A DNA stretch of 64,000 nucleotides. It comes from Cytobacillus depressus. GTDB lineage: Bacteria > Bacillota > Bacilli > Bacillales > Cytobacillaceae. The DNA is taken from the NCBI RefSeq assembly GCF_008923245.1, contig NZ_WBOS01000004.1, positions 1 to 64,000 of the forward strand. The letters run 5' to 3'. Within the stretch, counting starts at the first letter, position 1; each line of letters opens with the position of its first letter. Shown here in pieces: positions 1-7,516 of this stretch. Made by a program: the position numbers and the translations under genes. Under the pieces are notes generated by a model that had not been told where the DNA came from, did not search any database, and saw nothing but the letters and a program-made list of their open reading frames with translations.

Positions 1-416
1 ACCTCATGAAAAACCCGCTCCATGAAAGGTTCATAGCACTCGTTTTCGGCAGACCTCATGAAAAACCCGTTCCATGAAAGGTTCATGGCACTCGTTTTCG
101 ACGGACCTCATGAAAAACCCGCTCCATGAAAGGTTCATAGCACTCGTTTTCGGCAGACCTCATGAAAAACCCGTTCCATGAAAGGTTCATGGCACTCGTT
201 TTCGACGGACCTCATGAAAAACCCGCTCCATGAAAGGTTCATAGCACTCGTTTTCGGCAGACCTCATGAAAAACCCGTTCCATGAAAGGTTCATGGCACT
301 CGTTTTCGACGGACCTCATGGAAAACCCGTTCCATGAAAGGTTCATGGCACTCGTTTTCGGCAGACCTCATGAAAAACCCGTTCCATGAAAGTCATGGCA
401 CTCATTTTTCGACGGA
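1..416. repeat. 52-bp tandem repeat array with two alternating variants
   Basis: Eight consecutive 52-bp units start at 1, 53, 105, 157, 209, 261, 313 and 365. Units 1, 3 and 5 (type A) are identical to each other, and units 2, 4 and 6 (type B) are identical to each other. A and B differ at unit position 18 (c/t), position 35 (a/g) and in the last bases (ggcag versus gacgg), so the real period is a 104-bp AB dimer. Unit 7 has a B-like body with an A tail and one substitution; unit 8 is degenerate with a small deletion. Type B contains the perfect inverted repeat CCATGAAAGGTTCATGG, which variant A breaks by one base. All frames are interrupted by stops and 52 is not a multiple of three, so it is not coding. 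The array may continue left of the window. It lies just after the 3' end of argH. Confidence 0.95.
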
Positions 417-495
417 GACCATGAAGGCCCTTTTTTCAAAAAAACTATCCAAAAAGTCAGGAGAACCCAACTTCCCGGATAGCTGCGTAAAAATA

Positions 496-1824
496 TTATC
501 TAGTAATCTGTTTAATCAGCTTTTTGTTTCCTTTGTTCAGTATGTTCTCATAGTCGATGTATTCGTAAATATCATCTGCAATGTTTCCGCTGAACTTCGC
601 TAATTCTTCGATTGTTAAATCTTCAATCGCTTTCTTATGCTCTTCGCAATAAATGATGATTTTGCCGACAATTTCGTGGGCATCTCTGAATGCTGTTCCT
701 TTGCTTACTAAATAATCAGCAACTTCAGTAGCATTTAAAAATCCTGCTTTAATGGCTGCCTTCATGTTTTCTTCCTTAACATGGAGGGTATCAATCATTT
801 TTGCCATAATTTCCAGGCAATCCAACACCGTATCAAGAGAATCGAAAAACTGTTCTTTATCTTCCTGCATATCTTTGTTGTAAGTGAGAGGCAAGCCCTT
901 CAACGTTGTTAATAATGAGAAGAGGGAGCCGTATACTCTACCTGTTTTTCCTCTAATCAATTCAGCGGCATCAGGGTTTTTCTTCTGCGGCATAATGCTA
1001 CTGCCAGTTGAATAGGCATCATCCATTTCGATAAACTTGAATTCTTGGCTGCTCCAAAGAATCAGTTCTTCGCTTAAACGGCTCATGTGCATCATCGTGA
1101 TTGAGAAGCCGGACATTAGCTCAAGCATGTAATCACGGTCACTTACACCATCTAAGAAGTTGTCCACCGGTTTAGAAAAACCTAATAGCTCAGTTGTAAT
1201 CTCTCGGTTGATATTATGTGTCGTACCCGCCAATGCGCCACAGCCAAGCGGGTTTTCATCTAAGATTTCAATAGCATTGGCAATTCTTTTTTTATCACGG
1301 CTAAACATTTGTACATATGCTCCGAGATGGTGACTAAATGTCACAACTTGCGCTCGTTGCAAATGGGTGTACCCTGGCATAATGACATTGTTGTCTGCAG
1401 CTTTCTGATTTAACGAATCAATCAGCTGTTGAAGTGCAGACATAACTTCGCGTGCTTTATTTTTTGCGTAAAGTCGCATATCAACAGCGACTTGGTCATT
1501 CCGGCTTCTTGCCGTATGAAGTTTTTTCCCGGTTTCACCAATTCTTTGTGTCAAATTCATTTCTACAAAAGAATGGATATCCTCGTATTGGCCTTCTACT
1601 TGCAATACACCAGACTCGATATCTTTTAAAATCGACTCGAGTCCGCTAATGAGTAATTTTCCTTCAGATTCAGTCAGTAATTCACATTTTACAAGCATTG
1701 ATACATGTGCAATGCTTCCAGTAATATCTTCATAATAAAGTCGATGATCGACAGGCAGAGAAGTATTGAATTTCTCCATGATTTCATCTTCTCTTTTTGT
1801 AAATCGTCCGCCCCATAGTTTCAC
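496..1824 (-). CDS. argH: argininosuccinate lyase
   Basis: Cytosolic enzyme that cleaves argininosuccinate to arginine and fumarate, the last step of arginine synthesis. The 442-residue product starts MKLWGGRFTK, as the family does, and carries the fumarase/aspartase superfamily signature GSSIMPQKKNPD near residue 280, with HTARSRNDQ near 105 and GYTHLQRAQ near 152. It is slightly shorter than the usual 455-470 residues. The start is GTG, placed by a RAGAGGT-type ribosome site about 10 bases upstream. argG, normally the partner gene, is not next to it; the upstream neighbour on the same strand is an amino-acid permease 128 bp away, so argH may have its own promoter. No clear terminator follows; the tandem repeat array begins about 80 bp after the stop. 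Confidence 0.95.
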   Translation of the reverse strand: MKLWGGRFTKREDEIMEKFNTSLPVDHRLYYEDITGSIAHVSMLVKCELLTESEGKLLISGLESILKDIESGVLQVEGQYEDIHSFVEMNLTQRIGETGKKLHTARSRNDQVAVDMRLYAKNKAREVMSALQQLIDSLNQKAADNNVIMPGYTHLQRAQVVTFSHHLGAYVQMFSRDKKRIANAIEILDENPLGCGALAGTTHNINREITTELLGFSKPVDNFLDGVSDRDYMLELMSGFSITMMHMSRLSEELILWSSQEFKFIEMDDAYSTGSSIMPQKKNPDAAELIRGKTGRVYGSLFSLLTTLKGLPLTYNKDMQEDKEQFFDSLDTVLDCLEIMAKMIDTLHVKEENMKAAIKAGFLNATEVADYLVSKGTAFRDAHEIVGKIIIYCEEHKKAIEDLTIEELAKFSGNIADDIYEYIDYENILNKGNKKLIKQITR

Positions 1825-1952
1825 TTATACTTCAACCTCTTTTCTTTGAATCTACAATAAGCAGAATCAATTACTTACATGGCTATCGCCAAAATTAAAA
1901 ATTATCCCACTCTTAACGGGCAGTAAGACTCCCCACTTTTGGAAGATTCACC

Positions 1953-3524
1953 TTAAGAAATACTAGAAATGCTCTCCTTTAATTCTTCAATATTTCCTTT
2001 TTTACGCATATACCAAACACCATTGAAAACCGCAAAATGATAAAAAATAAATCCTAAAACTGCGGCAATAATCGACATAAATGGTTCAGGAATCATACCA
2101 TGTCCGCCAAAGTTTCCTAAATAAGAAAGTCCTACAAGCATAAAAATATAAACAACAAGGTAAATTCCGCCAATAATTTCAATCGTTTTGTATTTATTGA
2201 TAAAGTGGGTAACTAAATACGCACCAATACCAATAATCAATCCTGTAATTGCAAGTTGTACTCTGCTCCAGTTCGTCCAATAAATTAAAAGCGTAGCAAA
2301 AACAAAGGCTGACGGGGCAATAATATGCATACCTGGAAGACCGTTGTTTTGCGTTAAACCAACTTTACGGAAAACCGTAACAGTGATACATGCAGAAGCA
2401 TATTTAAAAATACCAATGGCTCCAACAATAGCGACAATCGCAGTCCAGCTTTTTAATGGAAATAAGAAAAGCAATCCGATAAAGAAATTAAGAGCAAGTG
2501 CACGAGTCGGAACACCAAAACGTTTGTTAATCGTTCCGAAATAAGACGGTAAGAATTTACTTTTTGACATTCCAAAGACATGTCTTGAAGTTCCGGCTGT
2601 ATAAGTTAGTGCCGATCCGGTTGGAGAGACCATGGCATCAGCTGTAATGATCCAAGATAACCAAACCATATTTGCCATCATTGCTAAATTAGCAAAAGGG
2701 GAATCAAATTTAATTCCGCTCCAGCCATTAGCGAGCATATCTGGCGGAACCGCTCCAATAAATACGATTTGAAGCAACGCATAAAGGATGGCGGCAACGA
2801 CAAGAGAGGTAATTAAAGCTAATGGAATATTTTTCCTAGGGTTAACGACTTCGCCACTCATCATGACGACATTCCCGAACCCAGTATAAGCAAAAAAGAT
2901 ACCACTAGTTAAAATTGCACTTAATCCAGCACCATAACCATTCGGTGCAAACCCTTGACTTGTGAAGTTTTCTGGATGAAAACCTGTCATAAAAAAGGCA
3001 ATGATCGTTAGGACAGGAACAATAAACTTAATTGTAGTAATGACTGTATTTGTAATAGCAAATAATTTTACACCAAAATAGTTAAAAACGACAAAGAAGG
3101 CCATCAAAATAACCGAAGCTAAAATACCAGTCGTAGTAAGCTGCTCTTTTGTAAGATCATACAAACCTGGCCAAAACTGATTCGCATATTGGATAACACC
3201 TGCGGATTCAACAGGTGCAGTTGCACAGTATCCAAACCAGATGGAATAACTAGTCACTGTAGCAAGCATCGTACCATGGGAATAAAGAGGATAACGGCCC
3301 AGTCCGCCTGTTTCAGGCTTCACTCTTCCTAACTCTGCATAAATAAGAGCGATAAGTGTAATCGCAATAGCACCAATGATCCAAGACATAATCGCTGCTG
3401 GACCAGCTAATTTTGCCGCAGCCCATGGTCCAAAAAGCCAGCTTGATCCAATGATGCCACCGAGAGATAGTGCTGTTAGCGACCAAAATCCCATTCTCTT
3501 TTTCAAATATTGTTCTTGATTCAT
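1953..3524 (-). CDS. APC-family amino acid permease, YveA-like
   Basis: Membrane transporter of 523 residues with roughly 12-14 hydrophobic segments. The N-terminus has the APC hallmark around residues 18-30 (LSLGGIIGSSWLFGPWAAAK), followed by YAELGRVKPETGG and RYPLYSHG. Length and N-terminal pattern are close to the B. subtilis aspartate:proton symporter YveA as I remember it, so aspartate or a related amino acid is the best substrate guess, by family resemblance only. The ATG has a GAGGGA-type ribosome site. It is followed by argH on the same strand, which makes a link to arginine/aspartate metabolism plausible (argininosuccinate is made from aspartate), but no regulatory site was recognised to support this. 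Confidence 0.8.
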   Translation of the reverse strand: MNQEQYLKKRMGFWSLTALSLGGIIGSSWLFGPWAAAKLAGPAAIMSWIIGAIAITLIALIYAELGRVKPETGGLGRYPLYSHGTMLATVTSYSIWFGYCATAPVESAGVIQYANQFWPGLYDLTKEQLTTTGILASVILMAFFVVFNYFGVKLFAITNTVITTIKFIVPVLTIIAFFMTGFHPENFTSQGFAPNGYGAGLSAILTSGIFFAYTGFGNVVMMSGEVVNPRKNIPLALITSLVVAAILYALLQIVFIGAVPPDMLANGWSGIKFDSPFANLAMMANMVWLSWIITADAMVSPTGSALTYTAGTSRHVFGMSKSKFLPSYFGTINKRFGVPTRALALNFFIGLLFLFPLKSWTAIVAIVGAIGIFKYASACITVTVFRKVGLTQNNGLPGMHIIAPSAFVFATLLIYWTNWSRVQLAITGLIIGIGAYLVTHFINKYKTIEIIGGIYLVVYIFMLVGLSYLGNFGGHGMIPEPFMSIIAAVLGFIFYHFAVFNGVWYMRKKGNIEELKESISSIS

Positions 3525-3979
3525 GATGTTTCCCTCTCTCTTAGAGTTGTATAGGTTCTACAATAATATCTCCGCAATAGCTAATCTTTTTATTTTTAAC
3601 TACACGAAAGATTATTATTATTTTTTATCTGTTTTTGTATTTCCCGAACCCTCTCCCCTCAAAATAATTAGAATAATAAAACCATTGAATAATTATTCAT
3701 AAATAAAGGTATATATACGATATTTACCCTAAAATAAATTATATTTAACGCGTTAAAGAAATGCAATAACAATTATTAATTTTTTGTCAATTTTAGTGCT
3801 GTTAATATTTCTAAAGAAAACTCGCTGATTGGCGAGCCTTGGAAAGGCGAAGACAGAGGCGTAGTTGCACTTATACTTAATTCCTAAAATTGGCAACTGC
3901 GTCGAATCAACTTCTTCGCTGACAATTTATACTTTCTTAACGTGCAAAAAAAAAGACTGTTGAGGGGGGCCCAACAGTC
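3525..3979. other. 455-bp intergenic region, AT-rich with one fold-back element
   Basis: About 3525-3815 is AT-rich and presumably holds the permease promoter (transcribed leftwards), but I could not fix -35/-10 boxes. About 3821-3920 is a GC-richer structured element listed separately, and 3953-3981 is the terminator of the regulator gene to the right. No supported open reading frame was found. Confidence 0.6.
3821..3920. repeat. fold-back (hairpin) intergenic element
   Basis: The segment begins with a perfect hairpin CTCGCTGATTGGCGAG (3821-3836). It then contains nested complementary arms: GCGAAG at 3847-3852 pairs with CTTCGC at 3914-3919, and GTAGTTGC at 3861-3868 pairs with GCAACTGC at 3893-3900 with one wobble. 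It is GC-richer than its surroundings. It resembles dispersed intergenic repeats I recall from Bacillaceae genomes; only this copy is visible in the window, so its repeat status is an inference. Confidence 0.55.
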
Positions 3980-3981
3980 TT
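3953..3981 (-). terminator. intrinsic terminator of the 3980-5290 gene
   Basis: Ten-base stem AAGACTGTTG / CAACAGTCTT with a G-rich loop, followed on the minus strand by a run of about nine U residues. It overlaps the stop codon of the regulator gene. Confidence 0.85.
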
Positions 3982-5290
3982 ACATTACTTTATTTGCTGA
4001 ATTTATTAATTTGTATACACGCCTTGGCCTTCCTCTTGCTGGAAATGGTTCCAGCCCAATGCATTCAGCTAATCCAGCATCACAAAGGCTTTCGATAAAA
4101 CGCCTTGTATTTCTTTCATCCTTGGCAAGCTGAATGGAAATATCCTTGACAGTAAACTCTTTCACTCCTGACTTTTTTAATAAAGCAAAGATTTCAATAT
4201 AATGCTTCACACTGATTTTTGCCTTTTCTAATGTATTCATGAAGTTTTTATCATTAAAATATGGAAAATCCGCCGCTTCAAAGCTTTCACTTTCCGCTTC
4301 TACGATTTTTCCATTTTCCTGCATGAGGATGATAGAGCCACTTTCTTTAGATTGTCGTAATGCATTGTTTGCATTTAATTCCGCCGAGAATATGGTTTCT
4401 CCATAGCCGATTCCAACGCCTGCTTTCAACCCAGACTCCAATATCAAGTTGTTTACTGTTTCTTCAATTCTTTGAATTTCTCGTTCACTATCCCCGCGAG
4501 AACTAAATATTAAATACCGTCCAAGCCCTTTTTCAATAAGGGAGCCATTTAAATGCTCGCTTAAGTTGATTAAAATTTCTTTTAGTTTTAATTCCATAAA
4601 TTGCAGCTGATACGTTTGTTTCGAGCTTTTGAAATGATTTTCTAATTGAACCATTTCAAATACTAGGACGGCTACTTGGGAGTCCTGAAAGTATAAGGTT
4701 TTTATTTTTTCAGAGAGGATATTTAGAGTATGCATAATTTCTATATCACTTGTAGAGATCCTAAACGCAGGGACCCCCAGTTCTTTTAGCTGCAAATATA
4801 CTTCCTCATAGCAGGTGATGGCGCCTTTCGTTTCACCATTTTTCCAATAATGATGATGAAAGTGGATTAAATCCTCTGCCTGCGTATCTTCAGAAAAGGT
4901 TTTGAGATAAATTTGTTCAGGCTTTATCGTGAGTTGGTTTAACGCGGTTTCCAGGTGGCTTCTTGATATTTCATCTATACTAAAATGATCAAAAAGAGTA
5001 CCTGTTTGGTAAACAAATTCTATCAACCCTTTAAAAATTCCAGCTTCCGTATGATCGATAAAAATAAGGCGTTCTTTATTTTCAACCTCTTTACTTGCAA
5101 TGATATAGGATATTCTCCCTGAAAAAATCCAAAAATCGACATTGTTTTGATTTTCCCTTATGAGATCTTCCGTTTCTCTAACCTTTTTATATGGATATGA
5201 TAGAAAAATTACATCTAGGTGTAAGCCTTGTGCAATACGCAAGATTCTTTCAACAGTAGATAGCGGACCGACGATCCCCACTCTAAGCAT
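3980..5290 (-). CDS. putative transcriptional regulator with GGDEF-like and C-terminal helix-turn-helix regions
   Basis: I do not recognise an exact family. The 436-residue product starts MLRVGIVGP, and its first ~100 residues look like a receiver or small-molecule-binding fold. The middle (about residues 190-330) has the pattern of a degenerate GGDEF-like domain (GVGIGYGETIFSAELNANNA), as in some PucR/CdaR-like regulators, without a catalytic GGDEF motif. The C-terminus (about 365-430) looks like a winged helix: FTVKDISIQLAKDERNTRRFIESLCDAGL, then ARGRPRRVYKL. The ATG at 5290 is preferred because AAAGGGGTG lies about 8 bases upstream; a TTG 27 bp further upstream would place that site inside the gene. 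A role as local regulator, perhaps of the permease to its left, is inference from position only. Confidence 0.6.
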   Translation of the reverse strand: MLRVGIVGPLSTVERILRIAQGLHLDVIFLSYPYKKVRETEDLIRENQNNVDFWIFSGRISYIIASKEVENKERLIFIDHTEAGIFKGLIEFVYQTGTLFDHFSIDEISRSHLETALNQLTIKPEQIYLKTFSEDTQAEDLIHFHHHYWKNGETKGAITCYEEVYLQLKELGVPAFRISTSDIEIMHTLNILSEKIKTLYFQDSQVAVLVFEMVQLENHFKSSKQTYQLQFMELKLKEILINLSEHLNGSLIEKGLGRYLIFSSRGDSEREIQRIEETVNNLILESGLKAGVGIGYGETIFSAELNANNALRQSKESGSIILMQENGKIVEAESESFEAADFPYFNDKNFMNTLEKAKISVKHYIEIFALLKKSGVKEFTVKDISIQLAKDERNTRRFIESLCDAGLAECIGLEPFPARGRPRRVYKLINSANKVM

Positions 5291-5580
5291 GATAGAGCAC
5301 CCCTTTTGACTTAACAATAACTATGAAACTACCATAATCATACTTTATTAACATAATGATGACTAAGGCAAATTTTATAAAAGTAATTTCTATTTTATAG
5401 AAGATTAACATCGCTACTGTCCGTGCTACGTGGAAAAACTGCGCGATTGTCCATCTTCGGTGTCTGACACCCTTTCCAGTTTATCATAAAAGCGTGAAAA
5501 ACTTTATGACAGGAAGAAAGAAAAACAAGGTACAACGAGGGTCTGAAATCAATAATCTGAAGGGAGGGGGGGAATAGAAT
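5291..5580. other. intergenic region with one copy of the GGTGTCTGACACC palindrome
   Basis: 290 bp between the divergent regulator and holin-like genes. It should hold promoters for both. The 13-bp palindrome lies at 5459-5471. No gene is supported here; the small minus-strand frame through it lacks a ribosome site and any recognisable product. Confidence 0.5.
5459..5471. repeat. GGTGTCTGACACC palindrome, copy 1
   Basis: Thirteen-base inverted repeat with one central base (GGTGTC T GACACC). Two further copies with the opposite central base are at 28689-28701 and 49373-49385. All three are intergenic or at a gene end. Confidence 0.8.
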
Positions 5581-5904
5581 TTGAGTTTTGATGTTCTTGA
5601 ACAATATATTCAGCCGGAAGTGTTTATTTTAATTCCGGTGCTTTATTTGATTGGTCTGTTTTTAAGACAGACGCCTTTTATTCCTATATGGCTTCACGCC
5701 TGGATTCAATTGGTTGTCGCAGATATTGCCTGTGCCATTATTATTGGTAATAATGTTAATGCCTTTATTCAAGCCGTTTTGGTTACGGGCGCTTCCGTAT
5801 TTTTGAAGGATTTAATTAATCATACAGTTTATGGACTAAAAGGAGTGGACCGCGATCCACGGACTGGGCAGTATATAACCAAAAAAGATAAGGATCAATC
5901 TTAA
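5581..5904 (+). CDS. small holin-like membrane protein
   Basis: The 107-residue product has three hydrophobic stretches (about residues 13-30, 37-58 and 60-80) and a charged C-terminus rich in Lys/Asp. Around residues 75-97 it has the pattern KDLINHTVYGLKGVDRDP seen in small phage-type holin families (similar to the Hol44/holin superfamily V group as I recall it). The start is TTG, set by a very strong GGGAGGGGGG site 8 bases upstream. No endolysin, phage structural gene or integrase is nearby, so it is more likely a chromosomal holin-like protein than part of a prophage. A clear terminator follows at 5923-5946. Function is inferred from the fold pattern only. Confidence 0.65.
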   Translation: MSFDVLEQYIQPEVFILIPVLYLIGLFLRQTPFIPIWLHAWIQLVVADIACAIIIGNNVNAFIQAVLVTGASVFLKDLINHTVYGLKGVDRDPRTGQYITKKDKDQS

Positions 5905-5922
5905 TCTCATATAAAGAAAAAG

Positions 5923-5946
5923 TCCTCCTTTGCAACGGAGGATTTT
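5923..5946 (+). terminator. intrinsic terminator after holin-like gene
   Basis: TCCTCC (5923-5928) pairs with GGAGGA (5937-5942), followed by four T residues. Confidence 0.75.
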
Positions 5947-6075
5947 GCATTAAGTTTTACTCTTTAAAAAATAGAAGCCTTTCTAAAATACCATCAATTT
6001 GGCGTATTTCCCGATAAATGTTACTATCAATTTGGAACGTGTAAAAATAGTAAGAAATGAATGTTGGGTGAACGA

Positions 6076-7272
6076 ATGAAGACAGAAGTTGTGATAAAAG
6101 TAAAATCTGCATTTGCGAAAAACTTCCAAGCGGGATCCCCGCTTATAACTGAAGAGGCCATGATCAAGATGCCTGTAGATTTAACAGAGGGAAGCATTAT
6201 TAAATTGGTTGATGACAAAAATCAGTATGTGGCTACTGGTTACTTTGGAAGGCAAAATAAAGGCAGGGGCTGGGTTTTAACGAAAAATGAGCAGGAAATG
6301 ATCAATCAAGTCTTTTTTGAAAAAAGGCTTTTAAAAGCGTTAAACAGCCGAAAAGCCTTTTTTGAAAATCCCGAAACAACTGCCTTTCGTGTTTTTAATG
6401 GAGAAGGGGATGGAATTGGCGGGCTGACGATTGACTTTTTTGCCGGCTATTATTTGGTTCATTGGTATAGTGAAGGGATTTATCATTTTAAAAATGACAT
6501 CATCCAAGCGCTGTTCAATGTGGCAGATGTGAAAGGGGTTTATGAGAAGAAACGCTTTAATGTAAAAGGGACATATATTGAAGATGATGATTTTGTGGCA
6601 GGAGAACGTGCGTCGTTTCCACTTATTGTCAAGGAAAATGGCATTCACTTTGCTGTTTATTTGAATGATGGGGCAATGGTAGGCGTTTTCTTAGACCAGA
6701 GAAATGTCCGCAAAGCCATTCGTGATAAGTATGCAAAAGGGAAAACGGTATTAAATACATTCTCTTATACAGGCGCTTTTTCGGTTGCAGCCGCATTAGG
6801 CGGAGCGGCCAAAACAACGAGCGTGGACCTCGCTAATCGCAGCAAAAGTAAAACGATTGAGCAGTTTAGTGTGAACAATCTTGACTATGAGGCACATGAT
6901 ATTATTGTTGAGGATGTGTTCAATTATTTTAAGTATGCTGTTAGAAAGCAATTAAGCTTTGAGATGGTTATTCTTGATCCCCCAAGCTTTGCCCGCTCGA
7001 AAAAGCATACCTTTAGCGCAGCAAAGGATTATCCTGCATTGCTTGAGCAAGCGATACAAATAACTGCAAAAAATGGCATCATCGTTGCTTCGACGAATTG
7101 CAGCACCTTCAATATGAATAAATTTAAAGGATTTATCGAAAATGCCTTTAAGCAGACAGGAAGAAAGTACAAAATTCTAGAGGAATATAGTCTCCCAGAG
7201 GATTTTAAAACGATTAAGGAATTTAAAGAGGGAAACTATCTTAAAGTAGCGATCATTAAAGTGATGTCTTAA
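6076..7272 (+). CDS. class I SAM-dependent 23S rRNA methyltransferase, RlmI family
   Basis: The 398-residue product has the RlmI/YwbD architecture: an N-terminal PUA-like RNA-binding domain (about 1-75), an EEHUD-like middle domain, and a C-terminal Rossmann methyltransferase from about residue 210. FSYTGAFSVAAALGGA is SAM motif I, VDLANRSK is motif II, and ILDPPSFARS near residue 300 is the catalytic motif IV. Known RlmI makes m5C in 23S rRNA. B. subtilis has one such protein, YwbD. The ATG at 6076 follows GGGTGA at close spacing; an in-frame ATG at 6061 adds five residues but has no good ribosome site. The gene stands alone between a terminator and a dispersed repeat. Confidence 0.85.
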   Translation: MKTEVVIKVKSAFAKNFQAGSPLITEEAMIKMPVDLTEGSIIKLVDDKNQYVATGYFGRQNKGRGWVLTKNEQEMINQVFFEKRLLKALNSRKAFFENPETTAFRVFNGEGDGIGGLTIDFFAGYYLVHWYSEGIYHFKNDIIQALFNVADVKGVYEKKRFNVKGTYIEDDDFVAGERASFPLIVKENGIHFAVYLNDGAMVGVFLDQRNVRKAIRDKYAKGKTVLNTFSYTGAFSVAAALGGAAKTTSVDLANRSKSKTIEQFSVNNLDYEAHDIIVEDVFNYFKYAVRKQLSFEMVILDPPSFARSKKHTFSAAKDYPALLEQAIQITAKNGIIVASTNCSTFNMNKFKGFIENAFKQTGRKYKILEEYSLPEDFKTIKEFKEGNYLKVAIIKVMS

Positions 7273-7294
7273 AGATTTTAATTTAACTATCTGA

Positions 7295-7420
7295 GTTGAT
7301 TGGAGCGGAGGGCACTTGACTCCTGCGGGAAGTGAGGGAAGCGGGAGACCCCACAGGCGGTAACGCCGAGGAGGCTCCCGTCCCTCCCCGCGGAAAGCAA
7401 GTGACCGCAGTGGAAATCAT
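7295..7420. repeat. dispersed Bacillaceae-type GC-rich intergenic repeat
   Basis: A GC-rich block between two genes, with the succession GGAGCGGAGGGCACTTGACT, CTGCGGGAAG, GAGACCCC, CGCCGAGGAGGCTC and CCCCGCGGAAAGCAAGTGAC, ending GTGGAAATCAT. This succession matches a dispersed intergenic element I know from many Bacillus and Geobacillus genomes. Its ends are complementary (GCACTTGACTCCTGCGGG against CCCGCGGAAAGCAAGTG), so it can fold on itself. Only one copy is in this window. Function unknown. Confidence 0.7.
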
Positions 7421-7474
7421 CGGGCAAACTTTGAAAGCTAAAAACAACAATATATGTGAAAATAGTCTAAAAGA

Positions 7475-7512
7475 AAAATGGATGCATGAGAAAGTTCTCG
7501 TGCATCCATTTT
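7475..7512 (-). terminator. intrinsic terminator of the DAACS symporter gene
   Basis: Long stem (ATGGATGCATGAGAA paired with TTCTCGTGCATCCAT, one mismatch), with a run of U on the minus strand. Confidence 0.9.
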
Positions 7513-7516
7513 ATGT

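Noticed and set aside
1-416. CRISPR array at the left edge.
   Set aside because: Units are contiguous with no variable spacers; it is a simple tandem array.
334-603. Open frame from the repeat array into argH antisense.
   Set aside because: Starts in repeat DNA and overlaps argH on the other strand; no family match.
1860-1950. Possible mobile-element remnant between argH and the APC permease (CCCACTCTTAACGGGCAG and AAGACTCCCCAC).
   Set aside because: The text reminded me of IS200/IS605-type end sequences, but no transposase, second end or duplication is visible, so it cannot be supported.
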